Below are positions 50,384 through 59,780 of a stretch of DNA of 64,000 bases, one piece after another. A model generated the notes under the pieces. It worked only from the letters and a program-made list of their open reading frames with translations. It did not search any database and was not told the DNA's origin. Origin of the DNA: JAWPMT01 sp965601475 (GTDB lineage Bacteria; Bacteroidota; Bacteroidia; Cytophagales; Cyclobacteriaceae); NCBI GenBank assembly GCA_965601475.1, contig OZ271832.1:4836001-4900000 (forward strand), read 5' to 3'. Position numbers and translations under genes: made by a program. Within the stretch, counting starts at the first letter, position 1; each line of letters starts with the position of its first letter.

Positions 50384-50602
50384 AATTAGAAAACAAAAGA
50401 ATTAACTAAAGTAACTATCCTCAGTAAAACAGAATTTTGTCGCCGTATCAATCTACCACTGTTTTGTTGGCTCATTGTTAATGTTGGCTTAAGCATTTTT
50501 CAAATTTTACAAATGAACTTGCTTTCCTGGTCTCATATTGAATGAGATGAAAAAATTCATACCAAAATCATTAGGCTTTGAAAACGTTAGCATTTTTGCG
50601 AC

Positions 50603-51403
50603 ATGAAAGTCGAGGAGATTAGCCGGTCACACCTTAAGCTGGTTCGGGCACTCAGAAGAGGATTCTGGGAGGCGCAGGAGAGTTATCATCTCATATCGCC
50701 TGGCGATCGAATAATGGTATGTCTTTCCGGAGGCAAGGACAGTTATACCTTGCTGGATCTGATGCTAAATGCACAAAAGGCCAGGGCGGGGGATTTTGAG
50801 TTGTTGGCGGTAAATCTTGATCAAAAACAACCTGGATTTCCGGAGGAAATATTACCAACATATCTCTCAGAACTTAGAGTACCGTTTGATATCATAGAAA
50901 GGGATACCTACAGCATCGTTGAGGAGAAAGTGCCCGAAGGCAAGACCATGTGCAGTCTTTGTTCTCGCTTACGTCGGGGGACGCTATATGATTATGCCCG
51001 AAGGAAAGGCTTCAACAAACTGGCATTGGGGCATCACAGGGAGGATGTACTTGAGACCTTTATGATGAATCTCTTTTTCAATGGAAAATTGGAAGCAATG
51101 CCGGCCAAATACACGACGGATGATGGTTCTTTGGAAGTCATTCGTCCGATGGTGAATCTGAAGGAAGAAGATATAGCCACTTACGCTGCCCTTCGCCACT
51201 TTCCAATCATACCCTGCAATTTGTGTGGCTCGCAGGAAGGTCTTCAGCGGCAAGTGATCAAGGATATGCTCGCGACCTGGGAAAAACGGTATCCCGATCG
51301 AAAGGAGATCATGCTAACGGCCTTGAAGAATGTACATCCGAGCCATTTGTTGGATAATAGTTTGTTCTCATTCCTCCCCGCATTGAGCCAGGAGCCTGCT
51401 TGA
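50603..51403 (+). CDS. ttcA: tRNA 2-thiocytidine(32) synthetase TtcA
   Basis: Thiolates cytidine 32 of certain tRNAs with ATP and a 4Fe-4S cluster, 266 residues. PP-loop S-G-G-K-D-S (42-47), C-S-L-C (Cys117, Cys120) and P-C-N-L-C (Cys205, Cys208), which together hold the cluster, and G-H-H-R-E-D-V-L-E-T-F-M-M-N as the family block. The start at ATG 50603 gives the usual N-terminus. Sulfur must come from a cysteine desulfurase encoded elsewhere. Divergent from gltB. Confidence 0.94.
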   Translation: MKVEEISRSHLKLVRALRRGFWEAQESYHLISPGDRIMVCLSGGKDSYTLLDLMLNAQKARAGDFELLAVNLDQKQPGFPEEILPTYLSELRVPFDIIERDTYSIVEEKVPEGKTMCSLCSRLRRGTLYDYARRKGFNKLALGHHREDVLETFMMNLFFNGKLEAMPAKYTTDDGSLEVIRPMVNLKEEDIATYAALRHFPIIPCNLCGSQEGLQRQVIKDMLATWEKRYPDRKEIMLTALKNVHPSHLLDNSLFSFLPALSQEPA

Positions 51404-51463
51404 CTTGTTCTGGTTCTGTATTATTTCCTAACTTGATTCAGAATATACTCTTGAATCTACCAC

Positions 51464-52729
51464 ATGAAGAAAAGGGCGTTTCTCCAACGAATGGGTTTGC
51501 TCACGGCTGCTATTCCTTCCGGGCAAATACCGATCTCAGATTTATTTGCTGGTGAGCAACACAAGCGGCCGGAAGAATGGAGTGGTGACGAGGCATTCTG
51601 GCGTGAAGTGAGAAAGGCTTATCGGTTGAAACCTGACTATATCAATCTGGAAAATGGCTACTACTGCATGCTTCCGGAAAAGACATTGGAGGAATACCTG
51701 GAACTCATACGCCAGGTCAACTACGATGCCTCCTGGTACATGCGTACTGTACAGTGGGAGAACAAGGACAGTTCCGCCTCGGCATTATCGAAGTTAGCTG
51801 GTTGCAGCCCGGAGGAATTGGTGATTACCCGCAATACTACCGAGGCGTTGGATCTCGTCATAGCCGGTCAAGACTGGATGGAGGGAGATGAAGCGGTGAT
51901 GGCCTTGCAGGATTATGGAGCTATGCTGGACCAGTTTGGGATGATGGAGAGGCGGTATGGTATCAAGTCGGTCAAGATCTCGCTGCCCAATCACCCTGCA
52001 AGTGATGAGGAGATTGTATCGCTCTATGAGGATGCTATCACCGACAAGACGAAGTTGTTGATGATTTGTCATATGGTCAATATCACAGGTCAGGTGCTCC
52101 CAGTGAAGAAGGTCATTGACATGGCTCATAAGAAGGGTGTGCAGGTGATGGTGGATGGCGCCCATGCATTTGCGCATATTGACTTCAATTTGGCTGAATT
52201 GGATTGCGACTACTATGGAACCAGTCTGCACAAGTGGCTCAGTGTTCCGTTGGGTGCTGGGTTTCTTTATGTGAATAAGCGCAACCAGAAGGATGTTTGG
52301 CCATTATTTGCCGAACACCACAGTCATGACACTACCATCAAGCGATTGAACCATACCGGGACCCATCCGGTACACACTGATCTGGCCATAATGAAGGCCA
52401 TTGAATTTCATGAGATGATAGGCATTGAGCGGAAGCAAGCTCGCCTGAAATACCTCCAGGACTATTGGACGTCGAAGGTTCGGGACTTACCAAAGGTGAT
52501 GGTAAATACACCCAAGGAGATGTACCGACATGGAGGAATTGGCAATGTGGGTATTGAGGGCATTGAGCCGAAGGATCTGGCCAAGCGGATGTTGGATGAT
52601 CATCGGATTTGGACAGTAGCTATCGACCGACCTGGGGTCCGAGGCTTGAGAATCACGCCTAATGTCTACACAAGTACTTCTGAGCTGGATGCATTTGTGG
52701 ACGCAATAATTAAGATTTCGAAATTGTGA
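51464..52729 (+). CDS. Class V aminotransferase-fold PLP enzyme with Tat-like N-terminus
   Basis: PLP-dependent enzyme of 421 residues of the isopenicillin-N-epimerase/cysteine-desulfurase-like class V group. PLP-binding Asp231 in V-D-G-A-H-A-F-A-H and Schiff-base Lys257 in T-S-L-H-K-W. Conserved N-L-E-N-G-Y-Y opening near 61-67. The first 30 residues (M-K-K-R-A-F-L-Q-R-M-G-L-L-T-A-A) resemble a Tat signal with Lys-Arg in place of the twin Arg, so periplasmic location is possible but uncertain. Substrate unknown. Start of a three-gene run with a membrane protein and glycerate kinase; the next gene overlaps by 4 nt. Confidence 0.86.
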   Translation: MKKRAFLQRMGLLTAAIPSGQIPISDLFAGEQHKRPEEWSGDEAFWREVRKAYRLKPDYINLENGYYCMLPEKTLEEYLELIRQVNYDASWYMRTVQWENKDSSASALSKLAGCSPEELVITRNTTEALDLVIAGQDWMEGDEAVMALQDYGAMLDQFGMMERRYGIKSVKISLPNHPASDEEIVSLYEDAITDKTKLLMICHMVNITGQVLPVKKVIDMAHKKGVQVMVDGAHAFAHIDFNLAELDCDYYGTSLHKWLSVPLGAGFLYVNKRNQKDVWPLFAEHHSHDTTIKRLNHTGTHPVHTDLAIMKAIEFHEMIGIERKQARLKYLQDYWTSKVRDLPKVMVNTPKEMYRHGGIGNVGIEGIEPKDLAKRMLDDHRIWTVAIDRPGVRGLRITPNVYTSTSELDAFVDAIIKISKL

Positions 52730-53313
52730 GTTTAGGAAAGGTTTTTGCACTATTCCTTTGTCTATTGGCTTTTGAGGCATTTGCCCAGGACTTGACCACC
52801 CTCAACAAAGAACGCCTTCAACGCAACAAGATCGGAATGGTCGTGCTGGGATCCTGGGCCATCGCTAATATTGGTTCGAGTCCGATCCTGCGAGCTTCTG
52901 CGGATGGATCTCGAAAGTATTTTTATGACATGAATTTGTATTGGAACCTGGTAAATCTGGGTTTAGCTGGTTTTGGTTACTGGTCGGCCGTCACTACGGA
53001 TCCATCTGTGTTTGACCTTGGAAGCACGCTTTCGGAGCAGGCGAGCATGGAGAAAATCCTACTTTTCAATGCCGGATTAGATGTTGGCTACATGTTGGGA
53101 GGCCTTTATTTGATTGAAAGGTCCAGACGAGGAGGCCGCAATTCGGAACGTTTGAAAGGCTTTGGCCAATCGATCATTTTGCAAGGTGCCTTTCTTTTTG
53201 GGTTTGATCTTGTCTTCTTCATCGCACAAAATAGGGGAGGTAGTCAAATGATGGACCTGCTTTCCAGTATGCATGTAGGACCTTCCGGTCTTTCGCTTTC
53301 AATAAATTTCTAA
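52726..53313 (+). CDS. DUF6992-like membrane protein
   Basis: Protein of 195 residues starting at GTG 52726, which overlaps the aminotransferase stop (GTGA). N-terminal signal-like segment (to about residue 20), then K-E-R-L-Q-R-N-K-I-G-M-V-V-L-G-S-W-A-I-A-N and hydrophobic segments at about 37-55, 68-85, 108-125 and 146-163. The regular four-helix layout and the Y-W-N-L-V-N-L motif match proteins annotated DUF6992 in Bacteroidota, with no known function. Lies between aminotransferase and glycerate kinase genes in one transcript. Confidence 0.72.
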   Translation: MSLGKVFALFLCLLAFEAFAQDLTTLNKERLQRNKIGMVVLGSWAIANIGSSPILRASADGSRKYFYDMNLYWNLVNLGLAGFGYWSAVTTDPSVFDLGSTLSEQASMEKILLFNAGLDVGYMLGGLYLIERSRRGGRNSERLKGFGQSIILQGAFLFGFDLVFFIAQNRGGSQMMDLLSSMHVGPSGLSLSINF

Positions 53314-53317
53314 CACC

Positions 53318-54454
53318 ATGCCCATCCTCAAGAAGGTACTTATTGCTCCCGATAAATTCAAAGGTTCTCTGACTGCCATGGAAGCTGCTGAGGCTATAGC
53401 GGCAGGGTTGAATAGATGTGAACATTTCCAATTTGAGACCACCTTGCATCCGTTGGCAGATGGTGGTGAGGGTACCCTGGAATTGCTGCAAGACATTTTG
53501 GGTTTAGAGGAGGTGTCTCAGACTGTTTCGGATCCGTTATTTAGGGAAATGGAGACTTATTATCTCCGAAAAGACGATCATGCCTTCGTAGAAATGGCAT
53601 TTGCTTCAGGTCTTCAACTTTTGAAACCAGAAGAAAGAAATTGCAGGCAAACGACTTCACTCGGTACTGGTCAGTTGATCAGGCATGCCATTGATCATGG
53701 CTGTCGCAAGGTGTCGTTGTTCATTGGTGGAAGCGCCACGAATGATGCGGCGATGGGAATTGCAGCAGGTTTGGGATGCCGCTTTCTCGATGAAAATGGT
53801 AGAGAATTATCACCGATAGGTGAGCATCTACAGGCGGTTTCGAAGATTGAGCGGACCTGGCAACCTCCGGACGCAGTCACTTTTGAAGTCATCTGCGATG
53901 TCAAGAATCCATTTTTTGGAACTGAAGGTGCTGCCTTTACCTACGCGAAGCAGAAAGGCGCCACTGAGGATGATATTGTATTCCTGGACAACGGACTCCG
54001 TCACTTTGCTGAGGTGTTGGGTGACTATGGTCAAGACATTTCAACCATGCCCGGAGCTGGTGCCGCGGGTGGAGTAGGGGGAGGCATGGTTGGATTGTTC
54101 AATGCTTCTCTGGTTTCCGGGATAGATTTTGTCATGGAATTGACGGCTTTTGAAGATCGTGTGAAGGAGGTAGATTGGGTCTTGAGTGGCGAGGGGAAAC
54201 TGGATCTGCAAACGTTGCATGGCAAGGTTGTGGCTGGCGCTGGGACCGTGGCGAAGAAGCATCAGAAAACCTTTGCTATTTTCTGCGGCGTCGCCGCTGA
54301 AGAGCTACGAATCCAGATGCCATTCGATGCTGTAGCGTTGATGGAAGTGATGTCTTTGGCTCAATCACAGGCTCACGCTATGGAGAACGCGGCGGGGTTG
54401 CTGGAGGATTTGGCCTACAATTTTGCTTCTTCCTACGCGGGGGGCGCTGCGTAG
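53318..54454 (+). CDS. glxK: Glycerate kinase (type I)
   Basis: Phosphorylates D-glycerate with ATP, 378 residues, cytosolic. Family landmarks: A-P-D-K-F-K-G-S-L (10-18), P-L-A-D-G-G-E-G-T (about 46-54), the glycine-rich G-G-S-A-T-N-D-A-A-M-G, G-A-A-G-G-V-G-G-G and L-S-G-E-G-K-L-D. Links glyoxylate or serine breakdown to glycolysis; the preceding aminotransferase-like gene could feed it but this is speculative. The 3' end overlaps the convergent chemoreceptor gene by 22 nt. Confidence 0.95.
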   Translation: MPILKKVLIAPDKFKGSLTAMEAAEAIAAGLNRCEHFQFETTLHPLADGGEGTLELLQDILGLEEVSQTVSDPLFREMETYYLRKDDHAFVEMAFASGLQLLKPEERNCRQTTSLGTGQLIRHAIDHGCRKVSLFIGGSATNDAAMGIAAGLGCRFLDENGRELSPIGEHLQAVSKIERTWQPPDAVTFEVICDVKNPFFGTEGAAFTYAKQKGATEDDIVFLDNGLRHFAEVLGDYGQDISTMPGAGAAGGVGGGMVGLFNASLVSGIDFVMELTAFEDRVKEVDWVLSGEGKLDLQTLHGKVVAGAGTVAKKHQKTFAIFCGVAAEELRIQMPFDAVALMEVMSLAQSQAHAMENAAGLLEDLAYNFASSYAGGAA

Positions 54455-56835
54455 TCTTGTGTTTCCCTCAGCTTGAAGTTGCTCAGTTCATCACGTAATG
54501 TTCTCACCACATCTGCCATTTCCTGGACTTTTCTCATGTATAGCTCCATACCACCAGCTATTTCTTCGGTGGCACCGGCAACTTCTTTCGTTCCGGCGGC
54601 TGTTTGCGCGGCAAATACTACAACACGTTCCATGACGCTCACCAAAGTTTCGATGTCTTTCTGTTGGTGCTGGGCCTGATCCAGGATTTCCATTGAATCA
54701 TCGAAGGTCTCTTCAGAAGAATTTACAATTTCTGAAAAGACCTTTTCCAGTGCAGCAGTCACCGCCTTGCCTTGTTTTACGCCTGTATGCGTCTGCTCAG
54801 CTGCTTCCTGAGCTACCTGAGTGTCGTTCTGGATGGCACCTACAAGCTTTTCGATTTCGGTGGTGGATTTTTTTGAGTTTTCAGCGAGCTTTCTAATTTC
54901 CTCGGCTACTACAGCGAAACCCCTTCCAGCATCTCCGGCCTGTGCAGCCTCAATGGCGGCATTCAAGGCCAAAAGGTTGGTTTGGCCGGCAATGTCCTGG
55001 ATGACGGAGAGGAACTCTACGATTTCGCTGGATCGTTTCCCCAGGGTATCCATGCTAGCTTTTGTGTATTCCGAATATCTGGAGATGATACCGATGCTTT
55101 TTCTCACATCTCCAACCAAAGTGACCCCCTCTTTAGCTTTGCCAACCCCTTTTTTTGCGGCTATCGTGATGGAGGAAGACTTCTCGTTCATCGATTTGGC
55201 GCTCTCCAGTACCTTTTCAAAATTCGAGGAGGCCACATCCGCTGTCGCTACCTGATTTTCCGCTCCTACACCCATTTGCGAAATGGTGGTAGCGACCTCC
55301 TTAGTGCTCATGTTTATTTCTGCTCCGGATGCCAGCATTTCTTGCGAGAAGCCCTCGATCTGCGTAGCGCTGGATTTAATTTTTGTAAGTAACTCATTGA
55401 TACTTGCCAAAGCCAGGTTCAATTGCCGGGCCAGGGCCGAAATATCCCCATTGCTTTCTGTCGTGTACGTATTAGTAAGATCCCCATGAGCCATCGCATC
55501 CGCTATCTCGATTAGAGAACTCACCCTTTCTTCGACTGATGATAGTAAGCTGTTAGTGCTTTCGGCGAGGTCCCTCCATGTGCCGCTCTTGCCCTGTGTA
55601 TCCACCTTGGTGGCCAGTTTTCCATCAATTCCAACTTCATTCAAGGCCATGCTAGCCTCAGTGGCAATATCCACGAGGTTGTCGCGCAATTCTATCAAGG
55701 AAAACCCCAAATGGTCCCTCTCACTCAGGATTTCCAACTCAGCATCCAGCTCACCTCTTATGAGACTTTCGGCAAACCTGGATTTTTGCCTCAGGCTCTC
55801 TGTCAGCTCACCTATGGCCTGATGGGCCAGATACAATTCGTCGCGACTTTTGACTCCATTGGTCTTTGGGAAACTCCCGGCGGCGAGCATCATTACATTG
55901 TGCTGCATGAGGTTTATGCTTCGACCAAACCTGTTGATTCGAAATGTCAGGAGGAAGATGCCAATCCCTGTGATGGCCAATAGCAGAATTACCAGTAAGA
56001 AGATATTGAGTCGGATCCTGTCATTGGCTTCCTCGATAGATTTTGAAATGAGTCCTTCTAGTTGGAACACCAGTACCTGAACGATTCCACTTATTTCACC
56101 TTTCAATCCATCCTGATCCGTGAGGCCGATTCGTGCTTGAATTGAAACTGTTTTTTCGAAAGCGCTTTGATAATCCGATAGCCTCTTGACAAGAAGGTTT
56201 TTACGCTCTTCAGTAGCATATATACGCTGTATGTGATCTTTGAAATCGAATATGGCCTGTCGAAACTTGTCTTTGTAGATCAGATCATAGCTAAGGAAAA
56301 AGTCCTTCTCATGCCGTCTGAGCATCAGCAGTAAGGATCTGTCATAGTCGATATCCACTTCTTCAACCTCATGGATGGTATTGCGTAGCTGCCCAATTAG
56401 CCCATGGTCCTTGAAACCCTTTTCCCGAGTGAGTTGCACGAGTTTAAGAAACCGATTTTCATATTGCGTCTTAAGCAGCTGGATGCTGTCGTAGTTTGCT
56501 TTGTGGATGATGCTGGCATCTTGCAACTGCAGGCTTATAGCTGCCAGTCGCTCCATTATCAGGTTGTGTTCGTTCAATTCGGGACTATCACCTTTAGGCA
56601 GGAATTCGGAGCCTTTGAAACCCTCACTCAAAAAGGCCTGTCGCTGAGTTTGGGCCTGAAAAACAAGCGATTGGAATCGAAGTAAGTTGGACTTGATGCT
56701 TTCCAGCTCCGTGAGCCTGCTGACGGTGTTGTACGTCCAAAGGGCGAAAAGAAAGCAACCAACATAGGGAATTAGGAATTTTCCGGGCAATCCTCGGATA
56801 TTGCCGGATTTCTGCAGGATATCTGAATTTGTCAT
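54433..56835 (-). CDS. Methyl-accepting chemotaxis-type receptor
   Basis: Transmembrane receptor of 800 residues from ATG 56833-56835 (M-T-N-S-D-I-L-Q-K-S); the frame's earlier ATG at 56937 adds a Cys/Arg-rich stretch unlikely to be translated. First helix about 20-37, periplasmic helical domain 40-275 with R-R-H-E-K-D-F-F-L (173-181), a motif of HBM-type sensor domains. Second helix 277-299, a HAMP and linker region, and a signalling hairpin with tip N-L-L-A-L-N-A-A-I-E-A-A-Q-A-G. No che genes are adjacent. In a gliding organism the target may be a Che pathway elsewhere. Divergent, with a 176-nt gap, from the molybdoenzyme operon. Confidence 0.9.
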   Translation of the reverse strand: MTNSDILQKSGNIRGLPGKFLIPYVGCFLFALWTYNTVSRLTELESIKSNLLRFQSLVFQAQTQRQAFLSEGFKGSEFLPKGDSPELNEHNLIMERLAAISLQLQDASIIHKANYDSIQLLKTQYENRFLKLVQLTREKGFKDHGLIGQLRNTIHEVEEVDIDYDRSLLLMLRRHEKDFFLSYDLIYKDKFRQAIFDFKDHIQRIYATEERKNLLVKRLSDYQSAFEKTVSIQARIGLTDQDGLKGEISGIVQVLVFQLEGLISKSIEEANDRIRLNIFLLVILLLAITGIGIFLLTFRINRFGRSINLMQHNVMMLAAGSFPKTNGVKSRDELYLAHQAIGELTESLRQKSRFAESLIRGELDAELEILSERDHLGFSLIELRDNLVDIATEASMALNEVGIDGKLATKVDTQGKSGTWRDLAESTNSLLSSVEERVSSLIEIADAMAHGDLTNTYTTESNGDISALARQLNLALASINELLTKIKSSATQIEGFSQEMLASGAEINMSTKEVATTISQMGVGAENQVATADVASSNFEKVLESAKSMNEKSSSITIAAKKGVGKAKEGVTLVGDVRKSIGIISRYSEYTKASMDTLGKRSSEIVEFLSVIQDIAGQTNLLALNAAIEAAQAGDAGRGFAVVAEEIRKLAENSKKSTTEIEKLVGAIQNDTQVAQEAAEQTHTGVKQGKAVTAALEKVFSEIVNSSEETFDDSMEILDQAQHQQKDIETLVSVMERVVVFAAQTAAGTKEVAGATEEIAGGMELYMRKVQEMADVVRTLRDELSNFKLRETQDYAAPPA

Positions 56836-57011
56836 TGTCAAGCTGGTTAAAGGCTTTCCATGATGACAACGAAATCCAGACCTACGTACCATTTGCAGGA
56901 TAAGAACTTGTTGGGGTTCCCGCCTCCTGTTCAACAAATATCAATGGTAGCGCTGATTCTAGTCATTCGGCTACTAGCTGGAAGGTGAAAAATTAGCATC
57001 AAAGTTTGCCG

Positions 57012-59249
57012 ATGCAGTCAAGTCGAAGATCATTCCTAAAAATTTCAGCCGCAGGTGTGGGATCAGCGGCAGTAGCGACCTCGTCTATGCACTGGCTGAA
57101 CGGTGCTGTAATTGACCAGTCCATCCCCGCCCCAACCAATCCTGAGCGCACCCCGACCTACTGTGAAGTCTGCTTTTGGAAGTGTGCAGGGTGGGTGGTT
57201 AAGAATGAACAAGGAGATATCTGGAAAGTGGAAGGACACAAGGATGATCCGCATTGCAATGGCCGCCTTTGCCCCAGAGGGACGGGCGGTGTGGGTATGT
57301 ACCATGATGAGGATAGACTCAAACATCCCCTGATCCGCACCGAAGAGAATGGCAAGCAGTATTTCCGTCAAGCTTCCTGGCCGGAAGCCATCACCTATAT
57401 CGGTGACAAGATGAAGCAAATTGCCAAGGACTATGGACCTGAATGTATGGCACTTTTCACGCATGGCTCCGGAGGGAAGTTCCTGGGCCATCTGTTGAAG
57501 GCCTATGGCTCCCCCCACATCACGGCACCTAGTTTTGCCCAGTGCCGGGGACCTCGCGAGGTTGCTTTTTATGCGACGTTTGGTGAAGGTGTTTTGTCGC
57601 CGGAAAGGACGGATATCCGAGATACCCGTTGCCTGGTCTTGATCGGTTCACACATCGGCGAAAACATGCACAATGGCCAGGTACAGGAAATGTCCGAAGC
57701 CATCGATAAGGGAGCCACAATCATCACCGTTGATCCCAGGTTTTCCACGGCGGCCAGCAAATCAAAGCATTGGTTGCCGATAAAGCCTGCCACAGACTTA
57801 GCACTGCTCCTGAGCTGGATACATGTAATTATCAATGAGGGGTGGTATGACAAAGAATATGTCGAGAAATACACTTTCGGTTTCGAGCAACTGAAGGCCC
57901 ATGTAGAGCCCTATACTCCTGAATGGGCTTATGGCATCACTACCATCGACCCCGCAACGATCCGGGAGACTGCGAGGGAAATGGCAAGTGCTTCACCCAG
58001 CGTAATTGTGCACCCGGGAAGGCATGTTACCTGGTACGGGGATGATACGCAGCGACTTCGAGCAGTAGCAATCCTGAATGCCCTGCTAGGTTCCTGGGGC
58101 AGGAGAGGAGGTTTTTACAATCCCGAGAAAGTGGACATTCCAAGTTTTCCACATCCTCCCTATCCCCAACCTAAGCGTAACTACATGGAGGCCTTGGAAG
58201 GAAAATACCAACTGGCGACGGAAGTAATAAGCAACGGAATTTGCGAAGTCACACATCCTTCTCCCGAGCGCGACTGCAACATCAAGGGTTGGATTGTGAA
58301 TGGGACTAACCTTATTCATACGTTGCCTGACCAGCAAAGCACCTTAAAAGCCATTGAAGCTTTGGAACTTCTGGTAGTCATCGATACCATGCCCATGGAG
58401 ATTACAGGCTATGCGGATGTGATTCTTCCCGAATGCACCTACCTTGAGCGCTATGATGCGATACGAAATTCTCCGCATCGGGAGCCGGTAATATCACTAC
58501 GAATGCCAGCGACTAAGCCTAAGTACAATACTAAACCTGATTGGTGGATTGCGCAGCAGTTGGGGTATGAATTGGGACTCGACGATTACTTCAAATACCG
58601 TGACATAGAGGAGGTCCTGGATTGGCAACTGAAGCAAGTGGGCAGCTCCATTGTGGAGATGCAGCAGATCGGTGTGAAGAAGTTTGATCGACCTTACGAC
58701 GATCTCTATTTTCTGGAAGGTCAGGATGTGGAATTCAATACCAACACAGGGAAGATTGAGCTATACGCTACTGAAATGGCGAATGAGGGGTTTGACCCTT
58801 TACCCAGCTTCACGAAGCACCCCGAACCACCACCAGGATATTACAGGCTGAATTACGGAAGGTCGCCTGTACATACCTTCAGCAGAACCTCCAATAATCC
58901 GAATTTGGCGGAAATTATGCCCGAAAATGAATTGTGGGTAAACCCTAAAGTCGCGATGAGCCTGGGGTTGGTAAGTGGGCAACCTGTATGGCTGAAGAAT
59001 CAAGATGAGGTTGTTTCTACCTTTTCCATTAAAGTTAGGATTACGGAGCGGATCAGATGGGACTCCGTCTATATGGTTCATGGTTTTGGACATTCCAATA
59101 AGAAGTTGAGACGAGCGTATGGAAAGGGTGCCAGCGATACAGAATTGATCAGCAATGTAATGCTGGATCCAATCATGGGAGGTACAGGTATGAGGGGAAA
59201 CTTTGTGAGCATTCTGACTAAGAAACCTAAAAAAGCAGTACTATCATGA
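57012..59249 (+). CDS. Tat-exported Psr/Phs-type molybdopterin oxidoreductase, catalytic subunit
   Basis: Catalytic subunit of a DMSO-reductase-family enzyme, 745 residues from ATG 57012. A TTG at 57006 would add two residues. Twin-arginine signal S-S-R-R-S-F-L-K at 3-10. First domain binds a 4Fe-4S cluster through Cys51, Cys54, Cys58 and Cys87. Cys178 in A-P-S-F-A-Q-C-R-G is a candidate molybdenum ligand, as in polysulfide/thiosulfate reductases. Molybdopterin-binding blocks continue, with the dinucleotide-binding domain at the C-terminus. It is followed by its ferredoxin subunit (4-nt overlap) and NrfD anchor. Thiosulfate, polysulfide or sulfur chemistry is inferred from the neighbouring YeeE and rhodanese-like genes; the substrate is not proven by sequence. 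Confidence 0.9.
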   Translation: MQSSRRSFLKISAAGVGSAAVATSSMHWLNGAVIDQSIPAPTNPERTPTYCEVCFWKCAGWVVKNEQGDIWKVEGHKDDPHCNGRLCPRGTGGVGMYHDEDRLKHPLIRTEENGKQYFRQASWPEAITYIGDKMKQIAKDYGPECMALFTHGSGGKFLGHLLKAYGSPHITAPSFAQCRGPREVAFYATFGEGVLSPERTDIRDTRCLVLIGSHIGENMHNGQVQEMSEAIDKGATIITVDPRFSTAASKSKHWLPIKPATDLALLLSWIHVIINEGWYDKEYVEKYTFGFEQLKAHVEPYTPEWAYGITTIDPATIRETAREMASASPSVIVHPGRHVTWYGDDTQRLRAVAILNALLGSWGRRGGFYNPEKVDIPSFPHPPYPQPKRNYMEALEGKYQLATEVISNGICEVTHPSPERDCNIKGWIVNGTNLIHTLPDQQSTLKAIEALELLVVIDTMPMEITGYADVILPECTYLERYDAIRNSPHREPVISLRMPATKPKYNTKPDWWIAQQLGYELGLDDYFKYRDIEEVLDWQLKQVGSSIVEMQQIGVKKFDRPYDDLYFLEGQDVEFNTNTGKIELYATEMANEGFDPLPSFTKHPEPPPGYYRLNYGRSPVHTFSRTSNNPNLAEIMPENELWVNPKVAMSLGLVSGQPVWLKNQDEVVSTFSIKVRITERIRWDSVYMVHGFGHSNKKLRRAYGKGASDTELISNVMLDPIMGGTGMRGNFVSILTKKPKKAVLS

Positions 59250-59779
59250 GGTATGCAATGGCCATAGACACGAAGAAATGCGTCGGATGCAGCGATTGCG
59301 TCATTGCCTGTCAATTGGAGAACAACGTGCCAGCGGGCTATTGTAGGGAATGGATAGTAGAGACAACAATCGGCACCTATCCAACCCTAGATCTGGAATT
59401 CAGGTCTGAAAGGTGCCATCATTGTGCCAATGCACCCTGCGTCAGATGTTGCCCCACAGGAGCCAGCCATATAGAAGAAGGTGGAGTGGTATTGGTTACA
59501 CCGGACAAGTGTATCGGCTGTGGTGCATGCATTGCTTCGTGCCCCTATGATGCAAGGTATCCTCATCCCGATGGGTATGTTGACAAATGCACCTTCTGTA
59601 TCCACAAAGTGCGTAGGGGAGAACAACCCGCTTGCGTGGAAGTTTGCCCCACGAATTGTCTCTATTTCGGAGATTTGGATGATCCGAACAGTGAAGTCTC
59701 CAGGAAGATCAAAGAGAGAAAATACAAACGACTGAAAACGGAAGCTGGTACCGACCCACAACTATATTTTTTGACTTGA
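59246..59779 (+). CDS. Four-cluster ferredoxin subunit of the molybdoenzyme (PsrB/NrfC type)
   Basis: Electron-transfer subunit of 177 residues with four 4Fe-4S cluster motifs: C-V-G-C-S-D-C-V-I-A-C, C-H-H-C-A-N-A-P-C-V-R-C-C-P, C-I-G-C-G-A-C-I-A-S-C-P and C-T-F-C ... C-V-E-V-C-P. No own signal peptide, so export would be with the Tat-bearing catalytic subunit. Start overlaps the catalytic subunit stop (ATGA). Passes electrons between the molybdenum site and the NrfD anchor. Confidence 0.95.
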   Translation: MRYAMAIDTKKCVGCSDCVIACQLENNVPAGYCREWIVETTIGTYPTLDLEFRSERCHHCANAPCVRCCPTGASHIEEGGVVLVTPDKCIGCGACIASCPYDARYPHPDGYVDKCTFCIHKVRRGEQPACVEVCPTNCLYFGDLDDPNSEVSRKIKERKYKRLKTEAGTDPQLYFLT

Positions 59780-59780
59780 C

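Noticed and set aside
50501..50602. TCTCAT/ATGAGA inverted repeat and a CATTTTTG box before ttcA
   Set aside because: Short arms and one mismatch to the -7 consensus; too weak to call.
51464..51553. Confident Tat signal on the class V aminotransferase
   Set aside because: The twin arginine is replaced by Lys-Arg and the hydrophobic region is short, so export is left open.
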